Shown here piece after piece: positions 8,708-17,172 of a stretch of 64,000 nucleotides of DNA (position 1 is its first letter; the number at the start of each line of letters is the position of its first letter). Under the pieces are notes generated by a model. It worked only from the letters and a program-made list of their open reading frames with translations. It did not search any database and had not been told where the DNA came from. The stretch is from Paenibacillus sp. J2TS4. GTDB lineage: Bacteria; Bacillota; Bacilli; Paenibacillales; NBRC-103111. The translations under genes and the position numbers were made by a program. Location: the NCBI RefSeq assembly GCF_018403245.1, contig NZ_BOSH01000004.1:372001-436000 (forward strand), written 5' to 3'.

Positions 8708-9880
8708 ATGGCGAAAACAAAAGTGATTACGAACGTTCGTGTAGTGGCGGAGTCAGAAATAATAGATCAGGGCTACGTGCGTGTCAGCGAAGATACGATT
8801 ACGGAGATAGGAAGGGGCGACTTTACATCAGCTACAGACGACTTGGTTATTGATGGGGGCGGCCAGCTTCTGATTCCCGGTATGATCGATGTTCATATTC
8901 ATGGGGCCAACGGCTACGACATGATGGATGGAACGGCCCAAAGTATAGAAGAAGTATCCCAAGCTTGTGCATCGACGGGCTGCACCTCTTTTCTGGCGAC
9001 GTCTGTTTCATCCACTCTGGATAGTCTTTTGCGGATGATTGACCGCGTCAAGGAAGTTGCAGGCCGGGAACCGGGGGCCAGAATCGTCGGTATTCATACA
9101 GAGGGGCCTTATTTGAACGTCAAGCGGAAAGGAATGCAGAACGAGGCGTATTTGCGGCATCCGGATTTGGATGAGATGCAGCGGGTCGTTGTTCAGGCCG
9201 GTCCGTTGTTAAAAATGGTTACCGTCGCACCGGAGCTGCCCGGCGGAATGGAACTGGTTTCTCACCTAAGCGCACAAGGGATCGTCGTCGCTATCGCTCA
9301 TTCCGATGCGACGTATGATGAAGCGCAGGAAGCTTTTCAGAGGGGCGCATGCCATATCACTCATTGCTTCAATGGGATGCGGCCGATTCACCACCGGGAT
9401 CCCGGTTTGATTGTGGCCGCTTTCGATCAGCCGAGTGTCAGTGTTCAGGCGATCGTTGATCACGTTCATCTGCATCCGGCCATCGTCCGTATGATGTATC
9501 GGTTGAAAGGCGCGGAACGAATGGTGCTCATTACCGATGCCCTGCAAGCGATGGGATTGGGTGACGGTGAGTATACCTTTGGCGGACATCATGTGACGGT
9601 GAGGGACGGTGTAGCCCGCTTGAAGGACGGTACGCTCGCCTCCAGCACGGTGACCATGAACCAGGCTCTGCGCAATACGGTTGAGCTAGGGATTCCGCTT
9701 CACGAGGCGGTTACAATGGCAGCCAGTACGCCTGCCGAAATACTCGGCTTGCCGCGCAAAGGAACCATTCGTTCCGGAGCGGATGCCGATCTCGTCCTTT
9801 TGGATGACCATTATGAAGTCGTATGGACGATGGTGGAAGGCCAATTCGTCTACGGCCCGGAATCCCGGCTTGAAATCTAA
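8708..9880 (+). CDS. nagA: N-acetylglucosamine-6-phosphate deacetylase
   Basis: Removes acetate from GlcNAc-6-P to give glucosamine 6-phosphate in amino sugar and wall recycling. An amidohydrolase of about 390 aa, the usual length. Metal and active-site landmarks are the PGMIDVHIHGANGYD motif near residue 57, the IVGIHTEGPYLN segment (metal Glu), the AHSDATYDEA histidine, the THCFNGMRPIHHRDPG stretch, and the catalytic LITDALQAMG aspartate, then DGTLASSTVTM. ATG 8708 is preferred over an in-frame TTG at 8699 because AAAGGA lies nine bases ahead of it. No nagB or nagR is adjacent. Confidence 0.94.
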   Translation: MAKTKVITNVRVVAESEIIDQGYVRVSEDTITEIGRGDFTSATDDLVIDGGGQLLIPGMIDVHIHGANGYDMMDGTAQSIEEVSQACASTGCTSFLATSVSSTLDSLLRMIDRVKEVAGREPGARIVGIHTEGPYLNVKRKGMQNEAYLRHPDLDEMQRVVVQAGPLLKMVTVAPELPGGMELVSHLSAQGIVVAIAHSDATYDEAQEAFQRGACHITHCFNGMRPIHHRDPGLIVAAFDQPSVSVQAIVDHVHLHPAIVRMMYRLKGAERMVLITDALQAMGLGDGEYTFGGHHVTVRDGVARLKDGTLASSTVTMNQALRNTVELGIPLHEAVTMAASTPAEILGLPRKGTIRSGADADLVLLDDHYEVVWTMVEGQFVYGPESRLEI

Positions 9881-9962
9881 AAGGCGAAATCGGATTTTAT
9901 GGAAAGCGGGCCTTTAAGGCAGGCGCCAGAACAGGTTAAATCTACCATCCTACTAGTCTTTC

Positions 9963-9995
9963 TACTATAATATAGTAAACGGAATATAGTAAACG
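9963..9995. promoter_or_regulatory. Dyad and direct repeat upstream of the HAD gene
   Basis: A 15-bp palindrome TACTATAATATAGTA (9963-9977) containing a TATAAT box overlaps the first of two direct copies of ATATAGTAAACG (9970 and 9984). The layout suits a promoter -10 region covered by an operator, about 80 bases before the HAD phosphatase start. No regulator is assigned. Confidence 0.35.
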
Positions 9996-10074
9996 AGGGG
10001 ATGTCTGCGAAATTTTAAATCACCAGTGTCCCTTGCCATGATGGTTTATCGATAGAGAGGGGGAGCACGGATCC

Positions 10075-10911
10075 ATGAGACCGATTCAGGCGGTGGTGCT
10101 GGATTTGGACGGCACGTTGTTGAACTCAGACAAGCAAATTTCCGATCGCAACCGCAGCGCTGTGTTTGCACTGCGTGATCGAGGGATTCCGATTATTATC
10201 GCTACGGCTCGTCCGCTTAGATCGGTTAAGTGGCTGCTTCCCGAAGAATGGCATTCGCTTGGTTATCTGGTCTGCTACAATGGAGCGCTGACGGTTAACG
10301 AATCGGTTGGCATGTATGAGCATGAAGCGATCCCCCGTCTGACGGCCATCGACATCTATCAATTTATCGCGGCTCATGCTCCTTCCATTGCCGTAAGTTT
10401 CGAGGTGGAGGATGTGGCCTACATAGATCGCAGCCTGACGGAAAGAGAGCAGCGAATATTCGGAATTCCGTCTGACGTGCCTTTGCCGACTGTAATTACA
10501 ATACAAGAGATTGAAGCCATTTCTCCCTCCAAAATACTACTGTCTAACCATAACGATATTTACAGAAAATTGGAGACGGCTTTCCGTCCGGAAGTTAACA
10601 TTCTGTGCACCGACGGGCAAGAGCTTATTCAAATCATGAACAAATCGGTTTCCAAGGAAAATGCGGTGAGTAAAGTTCTCCAACAACTGGGAATCGGATT
10701 TGATAATGTCATCGTGTTTGGGGATGACCGCAATGATCTCGGCCTATTTGAAGCCTGTGGAATCCCGGTAGCCATGGGCAACGCCATAGAGGAATTGAAA
10801 GCTGTTGCATCGGTCATTACGGAAACTAATGATGACGACGGGGTGGCCTTAATGCTGGAGCAATGGATAAACAAGGAGGAACCTGCCTGTGAATTCAATG
10901 AAACGATCTAA
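10075..10911 (+). CDS. Cof-type HAD hydrolase
   Basis: Sugar-phosphate phosphatase of the HAD IIB (Cof) class, 278 aa. Motif I is VLDLDGTLLNSD near the N-terminus, motif II is in IIIATARP, the motif III lysine is in SVSKENAVSKVL, and motif IV is VFGDDRNDLGLFEACG. ATG follows a GAGAGGGGGAG ribosome site. Its 3' end overlaps the GTG start of the next gene by 23 bases, so the two are co-expressed. Substrate unknown. Confidence 0.9.
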   Translation: MRPIQAVVLDLDGTLLNSDKQISDRNRSAVFALRDRGIPIIIATARPLRSVKWLLPEEWHSLGYLVCYNGALTVNESVGMYEHEAIPRLTAIDIYQFIAAHAPSIAVSFEVEDVAYIDRSLTEREQRIFGIPSDVPLPTVITIQEIEAISPSKILLSNHNDIYRKLETAFRPEVNILCTDGQELIQIMNKSVSKENAVSKVLQQLGIGFDNVIVFGDDRNDLGLFEACGIPVAMGNAIEELKAVASVITETNDDDGVALMLEQWINKEEPACEFNETI

Positions 10912-11752
10912 AGCTTGGCGCTTGGATGCCCATCAGCATTACTGGAAGCTGGATCGAGGCGATTATGGCTGGCTGACCCCGGAAGCCGGCATTCTGTATC
11001 GGGATTACCTGCCGGAAGATCTGAAGGAGCATTTGCAAGCCCAATCGATCGGTCAGACGATCGTCGTTCAAGCGGCGCCTACAGTCGAAGAAACAGAGTA
11101 TCTTCTGTCCCTGTGCGAGCAGGAAGAGACTTTGGCCGGAGTGGTGGGTTGGCTGGATTTGGAGGCCGATGATTTTGTCGAACAGTATGAACGGCTCAGT
11201 CAAAATCATTATTTTGTAGGGATCCGGCCGATGCTGCAGGATTTGCCGGATGATCGCTGGATTTTGCGGCCGAAGGTAATCCAGGCACTGCGCCGTTTGG
11301 CCCGCGACGAGTTCCCTGTCGATCTGCTTGTCAAGCCGAGACATCTGGGCCCTGTTCTTGAGCTAATGCAGCTCGTGCCTGAGCTTCGTGCCGTCGTGGA
11401 CCATTTGGCGAAGCCTTACATTAAAGACGGAATAATGGAGCCTTGGAGAACCCAATTGAAGGAGCTGGCTCAATACGAGCGAGTCTATTGCAAGCTGTCT
11501 GGCATGGTGACGGAGGCTGATTTGACCGGGTGGCAAAAGGAGGACTTCATCCCTTATGTCCACCACGTATTGGAGTCCTTCGGAAGTGAGCGGGTGATGT
11601 TCGGAAGTGATTGGCCCGTCTGTCTGTTGGCGGCCACTTATTCTGAGGTCACCCATTTGCTGGAGTCGTGTCTTCCTGAATCCGTAACGGAATCTGAGCG
11701 GGAGCTAATCTTTGGCCATAACGCGGCCCAATTCTATCGCCTGAAAGTATAA
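10889..11752 (+). CDS. Amidohydrolase, L-fuconolactonase-like (COG3618)
   Basis: TIM-barrel metal-dependent hydrolase of 287 aa in the family that contains L-fucono-1,5-lactonase. Seen: RLDAHQHYWKLDRGDYGWL at the N-terminus (the HxH metal pair written as DAHQHYW), VGWLDLEADD, VVDHLAKPYI, YCKLSGMVTEAD and the C-terminal FGSDWPVCLL aspartate. GTG 10889 is chosen because AAGGAGG precedes it by nine bases; the next ATG lies 12 bases further on with poorer spacing. Sugar lactone hydrolysis is the most likely reaction. Sulfatase and fucosidase genes sit far away at 52 and 62 kb, so a shared L-fucose role is only an idea. Confidence 0.8.
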   Translation: MNSMKRSKAWRLDAHQHYWKLDRGDYGWLTPEAGILYRDYLPEDLKEHLQAQSIGQTIVVQAAPTVEETEYLLSLCEQEETLAGVVGWLDLEADDFVEQYERLSQNHYFVGIRPMLQDLPDDRWILRPKVIQALRRLARDEFPVDLLVKPRHLGPVLELMQLVPELRAVVDHLAKPYIKDGIMEPWRTQLKELAQYERVYCKLSGMVTEADLTGWQKEDFIPYVHHVLESFGSERVMFGSDWPVCLLAATYSEVTHLLESCLPESVTESERELIFGHNAAQFYRLKV

Positions 11753-12160
11753 TGCTGTAATAAGGGGTTAGGCCTGAAGGTAAGTTATCTGGCGCGAACT
11801 AACTGGTTTTAATGCAGGTCATTCAGGCAAATGAGACGAATTTTGCTAGGCTGACTACAAATCTTGAGTCTGTTGAACAAGCCGGTTATATAACTTTGCT
11901 CAGACATTTAAAAATAGATGCATGCACTTATTTCACCACAATGGGAACTATCGTTCTTGCAACGTTACCTAAATATGGCATAGAATAATCATAAATAATA
12001 TCGTAAGTGGCGAAGCACGCCCCGGTAATCCTTTCAGCATGGAGGGAAATCGGGGCTTTTCCATTTGCAAGGTCGGCATTTCCCGGCATCGTTATGAAGA
12101 ATGGTACTCTCAGTTGAATTGTTGGAAGTTCGTTCATGATCGGAATAGGGGTGACTTGTT
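11753..12160. other. Intergenic region with one stem-loop
   Basis: No convincing gene. A stem of GCCCCG (12020 area) with CGGGGC followed by TTTTCC (to about 12062) looks like a weak plus-strand terminator. A 69-codon minus-strand frame (11928-12137) has no ribosome site and no recognised similarity. Confidence 0.4.
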
Positions 12161-12844
12161 ATGGGTTTTGAGGTTGAGCACGAAAAGTGGATCCAGAGAC
12201 ATTTGACTAAGCGTCAAGGGGAGCGAAAGGATGCGCTGAAAAGAGGACATGGGTATGGAAATCGCATGTTTGCAGGAAAAATATGGTGGCCCCTCATGGG
12301 GCACTTTATTGGCTTGCATCCGGAGTATGAAGTTAGGGACTGGCGGGGGCGGTCTTATTTTGTGGACTTTATGTGGATTTTGGGTGGACATCTTTTTGTA
12401 TTCGAGATTATGGATTATGGTTCGCATGGCAAGGATCGGACTAAATATCGAATGGATCTGAATCGGGGTCTGTTTCTGCAATCTCAAGGATGTCACTTTA
12501 TCGCGATTTCATTGGATGAATTGAAGGAAAATCCGTCGTTCATCTTAGCTATGCTTCGAAGTATATTGGCGCCCTATTTAGTTGCAACGATAGAGCAAAG
12601 TGGAAACATTCTGCATAAATTCGGAAAAATTGAACGGCAGTTGATGCGTTTGGCTATTCGGCATAATCGTGTTATTCGTCCTTCGAAAGCTGCAAGAGAA
12701 CTTGAACTTCATAAGCAAACCGTCATCAAATATTGTCGCAGACTTGTAGACAAAGGAAAATTTCGGGCGGTGCCAGCAGGTATCACAGGTAGAATTTATC
12801 AATATGAGTACCTGGGTTCAACACAGAGTCCCGATTTGATTTAA
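12161..12844 (+). CDS. Restriction-endonuclease-fold protein with C-terminal HTH
   Basis: 227 aa, no signal or membrane segment. Residues about 60-125 have the outline of a PD-(D/E)XK (DUF559-like) core: SYFVDFMWILGG (Asp strand), HLFVFEIMDYGSH (Glu strand, but EIMD where a Lys-bearing ExK is expected), then KYRMDLNRGLFLQSQG and CHFIAISLDEL. Residues about 150-215 form a winged helix (RLAIRHNRVIRPSKAARELE, LHKQTVIKYCRRLVDKG). From memory, Paenibacillus genomes hold many proteins of this build, usually misnamed response regulators and often with EIDG at the Glu strand; I cannot check that here. ATG follows GGGGTGA. The gene sits alone beside a tRNA fragment and a palindrome array. Catalytic activity is uncertain. 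Confidence 0.65.
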   Translation: MGFEVEHEKWIQRHLTKRQGERKDALKRGHGYGNRMFAGKIWWPLMGHFIGLHPEYEVRDWRGRSYFVDFMWILGGHLFVFEIMDYGSHGKDRTKYRMDLNRGLFLQSQGCHFIAISLDELKENPSFILAMLRSILAPYLVATIEQSGNILHKFGKIERQLMRLAIRHNRVIRPSKAARELELHKQTVIKYCRRLVDKGKFRAVPAGITGRIYQYEYLGSTQSPDLI

Positions 12845-13071
12845 AAAAGATCCACTGTAAAAAAAGTACGGTCGGGGTGATCAGCTTGTAGAGCGCAACG
12901 CGGGGTGCGATTCCTTTTTTATTCATTGATCGTCTTAATGAATGACAAATATAATTTGAGGAATGTCAGAGAAAAAAGCTGAATAAGGTTCCGGCCATGT
13001 AAAATAATTAGATTCTATGACTAGACGTTTTGGCAAAAACTACTTTTATCTTTTGGGCAGTAAAACTACAA

Positions 13072-13117
13072 TGGTGGGAGAGCGCATCGCTGGCAGCGAT
13101 GAGGTCAGGGGTTCGTT
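13072..13117 (+). pseudogene. tRNA-Ala(GGC) fragment
   Basis: The stretch reads as the middle of a tRNA-Ala. GGGAGAGCG is the 3' half of the D-arm. A 5-bp anticodon stem CATCG/CGATG encloses the 7-base loop CTGGCAG with anticodon GGC, then come the variable bases AGGTC and the T-arm start AGGGGTTCG. The acceptor stem, the 5' half of the D-stem and the 3' half of the T-arm are missing, so it cannot fold as a working tRNA. Confidence 0.7.
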
Positions 13118-13236
13118 CGCGCCTACGGAGCGACAGCGGAGGTGCACGGCGTCTGAATCCACCTCTGGCTTCGTCAGTTAGATGAATGAGGATTCGAACA
13201 TATGGAATATCCCATGGTTTCAGTGTGGAGTGGAAA

Positions 13237-13414
13237 TTTGTATGAGAAACCATACAAACAATTGTATATAAGATGCATTAGGATCAAATTTGTATGAAAA
13301 TTCATATAAATAGGCTCGTACAGACGGTTGTAGTGTGAATATTGTACGAAAAATCATACAAATAGTCGCTATTGTGACGCGAAGGAGTCGTTGTTGTATG
13401 AAAAATCGTATAAA
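13237..13414. repeat. Four 22-bp palindromes at exact 52-bp spacing
   Basis: Units begin at 13237, 13289, 13341 and 13393. Each is an imperfect inverted repeat of the form TTGTATGA-AAAA-TCATACAA; units 2 and 3 continue as AAATAG. The 30-bp spacers are not conserved beyond that. The unit bases differ by 2-5 positions and several changes keep pairing possible. Fifty-two bp is five turns of B-DNA, so all units face the same side. No cas genes are near. Confidence 0.85.
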
Positions 13415-13547
13415 TTATGCTTCCGTTGATGGTGTTCGAGCGACATAAATGTTATTTCAACAGTCTGAGAAATGACATCGAGCCATTGAAGTGCTTATTA
13501 TGGATATGAGGCACGAACTCAGCATCCCTTATAGATCCATTGTAAAT

Positions 13548-13577
13548 CCGGCGTCCTCCCATCCAGGAGAACGCCGG
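13548..13577. terminator. Hairpin between the array and the PhyH-HEAT gene
   Basis: Arms CCGGCGTCCTCC and GGAGAACGCCGG around CATCCA, with one internal mismatch. It lies 13 bases beyond the stop of the minus-strand PhyH-HEAT gene. There is no clear U-run on either strand, so terminator strength is doubtful. Confidence 0.5.
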
Positions 13578-13589
13578 CTTTATATGATC

Positions 13590-15107
13590 TTAAGGGTAGA
13601 AAGTGCTTGCAGCTGTCGTTGTCGGACACCAGCGAGATTGACGCAGGAACTGAAGCAGCGCATCCTTCGCTTTATCGGTTCCGATATAGTAGAGAGCGTC
13701 AGCGGCATGGGCGCGTACATACCGATTATCATCCTCCAGCGCCTGGACCAGCTCGGGGACCGCTTGTTCGGCCTGTGCCCCCAGCCTGGAGATACAGAGC
13801 CCGGTCATGAAGCGGACCTGAGTGTCCGCATCGTTCAGCGCTCGCTTCAGTGCGGTAATGATTTCTTCGTGCGGCGTCCCAATATTGCACAGCGCTTCCA
13901 CGACAGTATATCGGACCGGCTCAGAAGAATGAGCGAGCAGCTTGATCAGGGCGGGAACTGCCGGGGCCGCTAGCTGCCTCAATTCGCCCAAAGCGAAGGC
14001 GGCATGGACGGCTATTTCATCCCGCTGGCTTTCCAGCGCTGCGGCAAGCCCGGCTACTGCGCCGTCTCCGGCGGCAGACAGCCCATAGGCGGCCGTGCGG
14101 GAAATAGCCTTCTTTTCATGCTGCAGCGCTTGAAGCAGGGCGGAGATTCCCTGTTCGCCCATCCGGGCCAAACCGTAGGCGGCATTCAAGCGAACCGGCT
14201 CGAACGCATCCTCCAGCGCCCGGGCGAGAGCAGGGACAGCGCCGGCTTCTCCGGCGGCCTCTCCCCACAGCCCCAGCCGATTGGCGGCGGCTACTCGGAG
14301 CTCCGGGTCCGCGTGCTGGAGCTGATCGAGCCAAGGCTGTGCATCTACGGCTTCCGGAGAATCGGCAGCCACCGTATCAGGTCCGAGGCGGCCAGACAGC
14401 CAGTTCCACGTATCCCGCCAGATCACCTCGTGCGGCCGGACCGCCGGGTTGAGGGAGGAAGGGGTAATCCATTCCTGCCCGCGATGATCCCAGCTCGGGG
14501 CTTCCGGAATTTGCGTACGCATAAATTCGAATTTCAGCATATACCGATGCTGACCGAGCTGATTAGCGGTAGATCGATGCCAAATATCATATTGAATCAG
14601 AGCGAACGTTCCGGCTTCGCCGTTAGCGGTCGCTTCCGCAGACGGATTCTCGTCCTGGAAAGTGCGGGTATCGTAATATTGACTTCCGGGAAGGACTCCC
14701 GTCGGACCAAGCTCTACCGGAGTATCTTGCGGGAAGTACATAATCATTGCCCACCAGGGATGGTGATTGCGCATTTTCTTATAGCCCCAATAGCTGTCCT
14801 TATGCCAGCCACCCGGTTGGGGGGAGCTGTTATAATGGCCGTGGCGATGGGCGTGCAGCATGTAGCCGGGGCCAAGTACGCTTGTCAGTGCTCCGGTAAT
14901 AACCGGATGCTCGAATACTTTCTGCACCTCGCGGATGCGGGGAAGCAGATTGTTTCCCGGGTTGCCTTCATTTTGATACACCGCGTTCAACTGCTCCAAC
15001 AGCTTTTGATGAAATTCCTTGGACAAATCGGTTTTGAGAATCAAAAATCCTTCGGCAATAAACTGTCTCATTTGTTCGTCTGTCAACAACTGCGGTTCGC
15101 TTTTCAT
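13590..15107 (-). CDS. Phytanoyl-CoA dioxygenase-like protein with HEAT repeats
   Basis: 505 aa. Residues 1-250 are a PhyH-type Fe(II)/2-oxoglutarate oxygenase: the iron-binding HxD is in PGGWHKDSYWG and the distal histidine in YDIWHRSTANQ, with a candidate 2-oxoglutarate Arg shortly after (QHRYMLKFEF). Residues about 270-490 are HEAT/PBS-lyase repeats of about 31 aa (AVPALARALEDAFEPVRLNA, AVPALIKLLAHSSEPVRYT). Expected reaction: hydroxylation of a small molecule or protein, with the HEAT part as a docking surface (inference). ATG follows GGAGGG. Monocistronic on the minus strand. Long frames on the opposite strand are shadows of the repeat-rich GC codons. Confidence 0.85.
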   Translation of the reverse strand: MKSEPQLLTDEQMRQFIAEGFLILKTDLSKEFHQKLLEQLNAVYQNEGNPGNNLLPRIREVQKVFEHPVITGALTSVLGPGYMLHAHRHGHYNSSPQPGGWHKDSYWGYKKMRNHHPWWAMIMYFPQDTPVELGPTGVLPGSQYYDTRTFQDENPSAEATANGEAGTFALIQYDIWHRSTANQLGQHRYMLKFEFMRTQIPEAPSWDHRGQEWITPSSLNPAVRPHEVIWRDTWNWLSGRLGPDTVAADSPEAVDAQPWLDQLQHADPELRVAAANRLGLWGEAAGEAGAVPALARALEDAFEPVRLNAAYGLARMGEQGISALLQALQHEKKAISRTAAYGLSAAGDGAVAGLAAALESQRDEIAVHAAFALGELRQLAAPAVPALIKLLAHSSEPVRYTVVEALCNIGTPHEEIITALKRALNDADTQVRFMTGLCISRLGAQAEQAVPELVQALEDDNRYVRAHAADALYYIGTDKAKDALLQFLRQSRWCPTTTAASTFYP

Positions 15108-15375
15108 TCTGTGTCCCTCCTAGAATGGTTCTTTTGTAGCTGAACTCATCTCTTATTTTACCGATTGAGGTCCGGATTGAAATGGAAGAAGCTCACCATT
15201 CCTTGCACAAAACTAACCTTTTTCTTGTCTCTTACGGAAAATGGAGGGGGCTTATCTTGTATTCCTATTCCAATGCAATTTTGCGGATGAAGAGAAAAAT
15301 AAAGACATAATATGGCAGGGAATATATGGATTCTATCGAATATCTGTATCAGTGCATCTTAAATGAGGTGATTCC

Positions 15376-17172
15376 ATGACGGTTTGGGCACAACAGTGGG
15401 AGCTGGACTCCATTTTTCCCGGGGGAAGTGACTCTGTCGAATTCATTGACTTTCTTATGAGCTTGGAAGAGGATATGGCGGAGATGAAAACAAGGCTCGA
15501 CCAAATGGGCAGCCAGCTCGGAGAGCAGCCTGTTTTGGTTGATTTGCTGAGAAGCATTCAGGATCTGATGCTTCGTTCCAAACATGCTTTTTCTTTTACC
15601 TATTGCTTGACAGCTCAGGACGTGACCGACCAGAAAGCGAAAATGCTGCATGGTCGTGCCAAGCAAAACGAGGCTAATCTTCAGATGGTTCTATCCAGCC
15701 TCGGTGGAAAGCTGGCTCTAATAGAATCGGTCCGATGGCGGACATTGATTTCGAGCAATGAAATCAGGACCATCCGTTTTCCTCTGGAGGAAATGAGGGA
15801 GCTTGTAAAAGATTGGCTTGCTCCAGCGCAGGAAGGGTTAATAAGTGATTTGGCGGTAGAAGGCTATCACTCTTGGATGTCTTTATACACAGCTATTATT
15901 CGAAAAATGCGTATTCCCTTCGAGCAGGAAGGGAAACAAAAGCTATGGACAGTTGAAAAGCTGGAAAGAGTTTTTGCCAGCACCAACCGGCAAGAGCGTG
16001 AACAAGCGTTTACTAAATACTCGGAAGCCTTCAAAGAAAATGAAGAGGTGATTTCAAGCTGCTTGAACAATTTGGCCGGCTTTCGGTTAAAAATATATAA
16101 GCACCGGGGCTGGGATTCCGTGTTAAAGGAATCGCTTGATTTAAACCGGATGTCCCAACGAACACTGGAGAGGATGTGGGACGCGGTGGAAGGGAGCAAA
16201 GACAGGTTTTCTCGTTACTTTGCACGAAAAGCCGAGCTTCTGGGTGTGGATAAATTAAGTTGGTTTGATCTCCAGGCCCCGCTTTTTAACAACACAACTG
16301 TCTATAGCCTGGCTGATGGAGTTCAGTTTATTTTGCAGCAGTTTCGCAGGTATTCTTCCAGCTTGGCCGATTTCACAGCTAAGGCATTTGAACAGCAATG
16401 GGTGGAGACAGAAAATCGACCCAATAAGAGTCCCGTCGGTTTTCATGCAGGCTTTCCTCTTATCAAGCAATCTCGAATCTATAAAACTTACTATGGAACA
16501 CCGCGTGATGTCGCAACGTTAGCTCATGAATTAGGTCATGGATATCATCAATCAATAATAAGTGAATTACCTCCGCTCGCGCAAAAGTACGGATTAAATA
16601 TGGCGGAGACAGCCTCTATATTTTCTGAACGGATAGTTATGAATGGGTTGGTCCAAGCAGAAACAAACCAGCAGGGGCGGGCGGCTTTGCTCGATTTGCA
16701 AATTAAAAATAGTGTGGAGTATTTTTTTAACGTCTATACCTGCTACTTATTTGAGAAAAAATTGTATGAGGAAAGAAAAAAGGGACCCGCAAGCACTCAT
16801 TGCTTGAATGAATGGATGGTAGAGGCGCAAAAAAAGGCTTTCGGGAACGTATTCGAAACGTATCATCCCTATTATTGGGCGTCAAAATTTCACTTATATA
16901 TTTCCAGAAACTCCTTTTTCAACTACCCTTACACCTTCGGATATCTTTTTAGCTGTGGAATTTATACAATAGCCCAAGAAGAAGGGGCTGATTTTGAAAA
17001 TAAGTATGAAAATCTGCTGCGAGATTCAGCCAGTATGACAGCGGAACAGTTGGCCGCTCAACATTTGGGTATCGATCTGACGCGGCCTGAATTTTGGGAG
17101 CAGGCTGTGGAATCCATTGTGGCTGACGTTGACGAATTTATGGAATGGACCGCAAATTTAAAGGAAGACTAG
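15376..17172 (+). CDS. pepF: M3 family oligoendopeptidase (PepF-like)
   Basis: Cytoplasmic zinc oligopeptidase of 598 aa, the usual length for the M3B family. The HExxH zinc motif is in ATLAHELGHGYHQ and the third ligand in MAETASIFSE. The N-terminal helical region (FIDFLMSLEEDMAEM) matches PepF-type prodomains. ATG follows GAGGTGA. Its TAG shares bases 17170-17171 with the stop of the converging AraC gene, so the two genes end tail to tail. Confidence 0.92.
   Translation: MTVWAQQWELDSIFPGGSDSVEFIDFLMSLEEDMAEMKTRLDQMGSQLGEQPVLVDLLRSIQDLMLRSKHAFSFTYCLTAQDVTDQKAKMLHGRAKQNEANLQMVLSSLGGKLALIESVRWRTLISSNEIRTIRFPLEEMRELVKDWLAPAQEGLISDLAVEGYHSWMSLYTAIIRKMRIPFEQEGKQKLWTVEKLERVFASTNRQEREQAFTKYSEAFKENEEVISSCLNNLAGFRLKIYKHRGWDSVLKESLDLNRMSQRTLERMWDAVEGSKDRFSRYFARKAELLGVDKLSWFDLQAPLFNNTTVYSLADGVQFILQQFRRYSSSLADFTAKAFEQQWVETENRPNKSPVGFHAGFPLIKQSRIYKTYYGTPRDVATLAHELGHGYHQSIISELPPLAQKYGLNMAETASIFSERIVMNGLVQAETNQQGRAALLDLQIKNSVEYFFNVYTCYLFEKKLYEERKKGPASTHCLNEWMVEAQKKAFGNVFETYHPYYWASKFHLYISRNSFFNYPYTFGYLFSCGIYTIAQEEGADFENKYENLLRDSASMTAEQLAAQHLGIDLTRPEFWEQAVESIVADVDEFMEWTANLKED

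Larger units (their letters stand above)
12845..13589. other. Gene-free accessory gap
   Basis: This 745-base gap contains a weak GCGCA/TGCG hairpin with TTTTTT after the HTH gene (about 12892-12922), the tRNA-Ala fragment, a GC-richer stretch (13110-13170) ending in GGATTCGAAC, which resembles an inverted T-arm, the four-palindrome array, and a hairpin at 13548. Confidence 0.6.

Noticed and set aside
11928..12137. 69-codon minus-strand frame
   Set aside because: No ribosome binding site, no similarity recognised, located in a gap with a terminator-like hairpin inside it.
13237..13414. CRISPR array
   Set aside because: Repeat plus spacer size is close to a small CRISPR, but the four units differ from each other, are imperfect palindromes, and there are no cas genes in the window.
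14004..15143. 379-codon plus-strand frame
   Set aside because: It lies antisense to the PhyH-HEAT gene, has no ribosome site or recognisable domain, and follows from the GC-rich codon pattern of the true gene.
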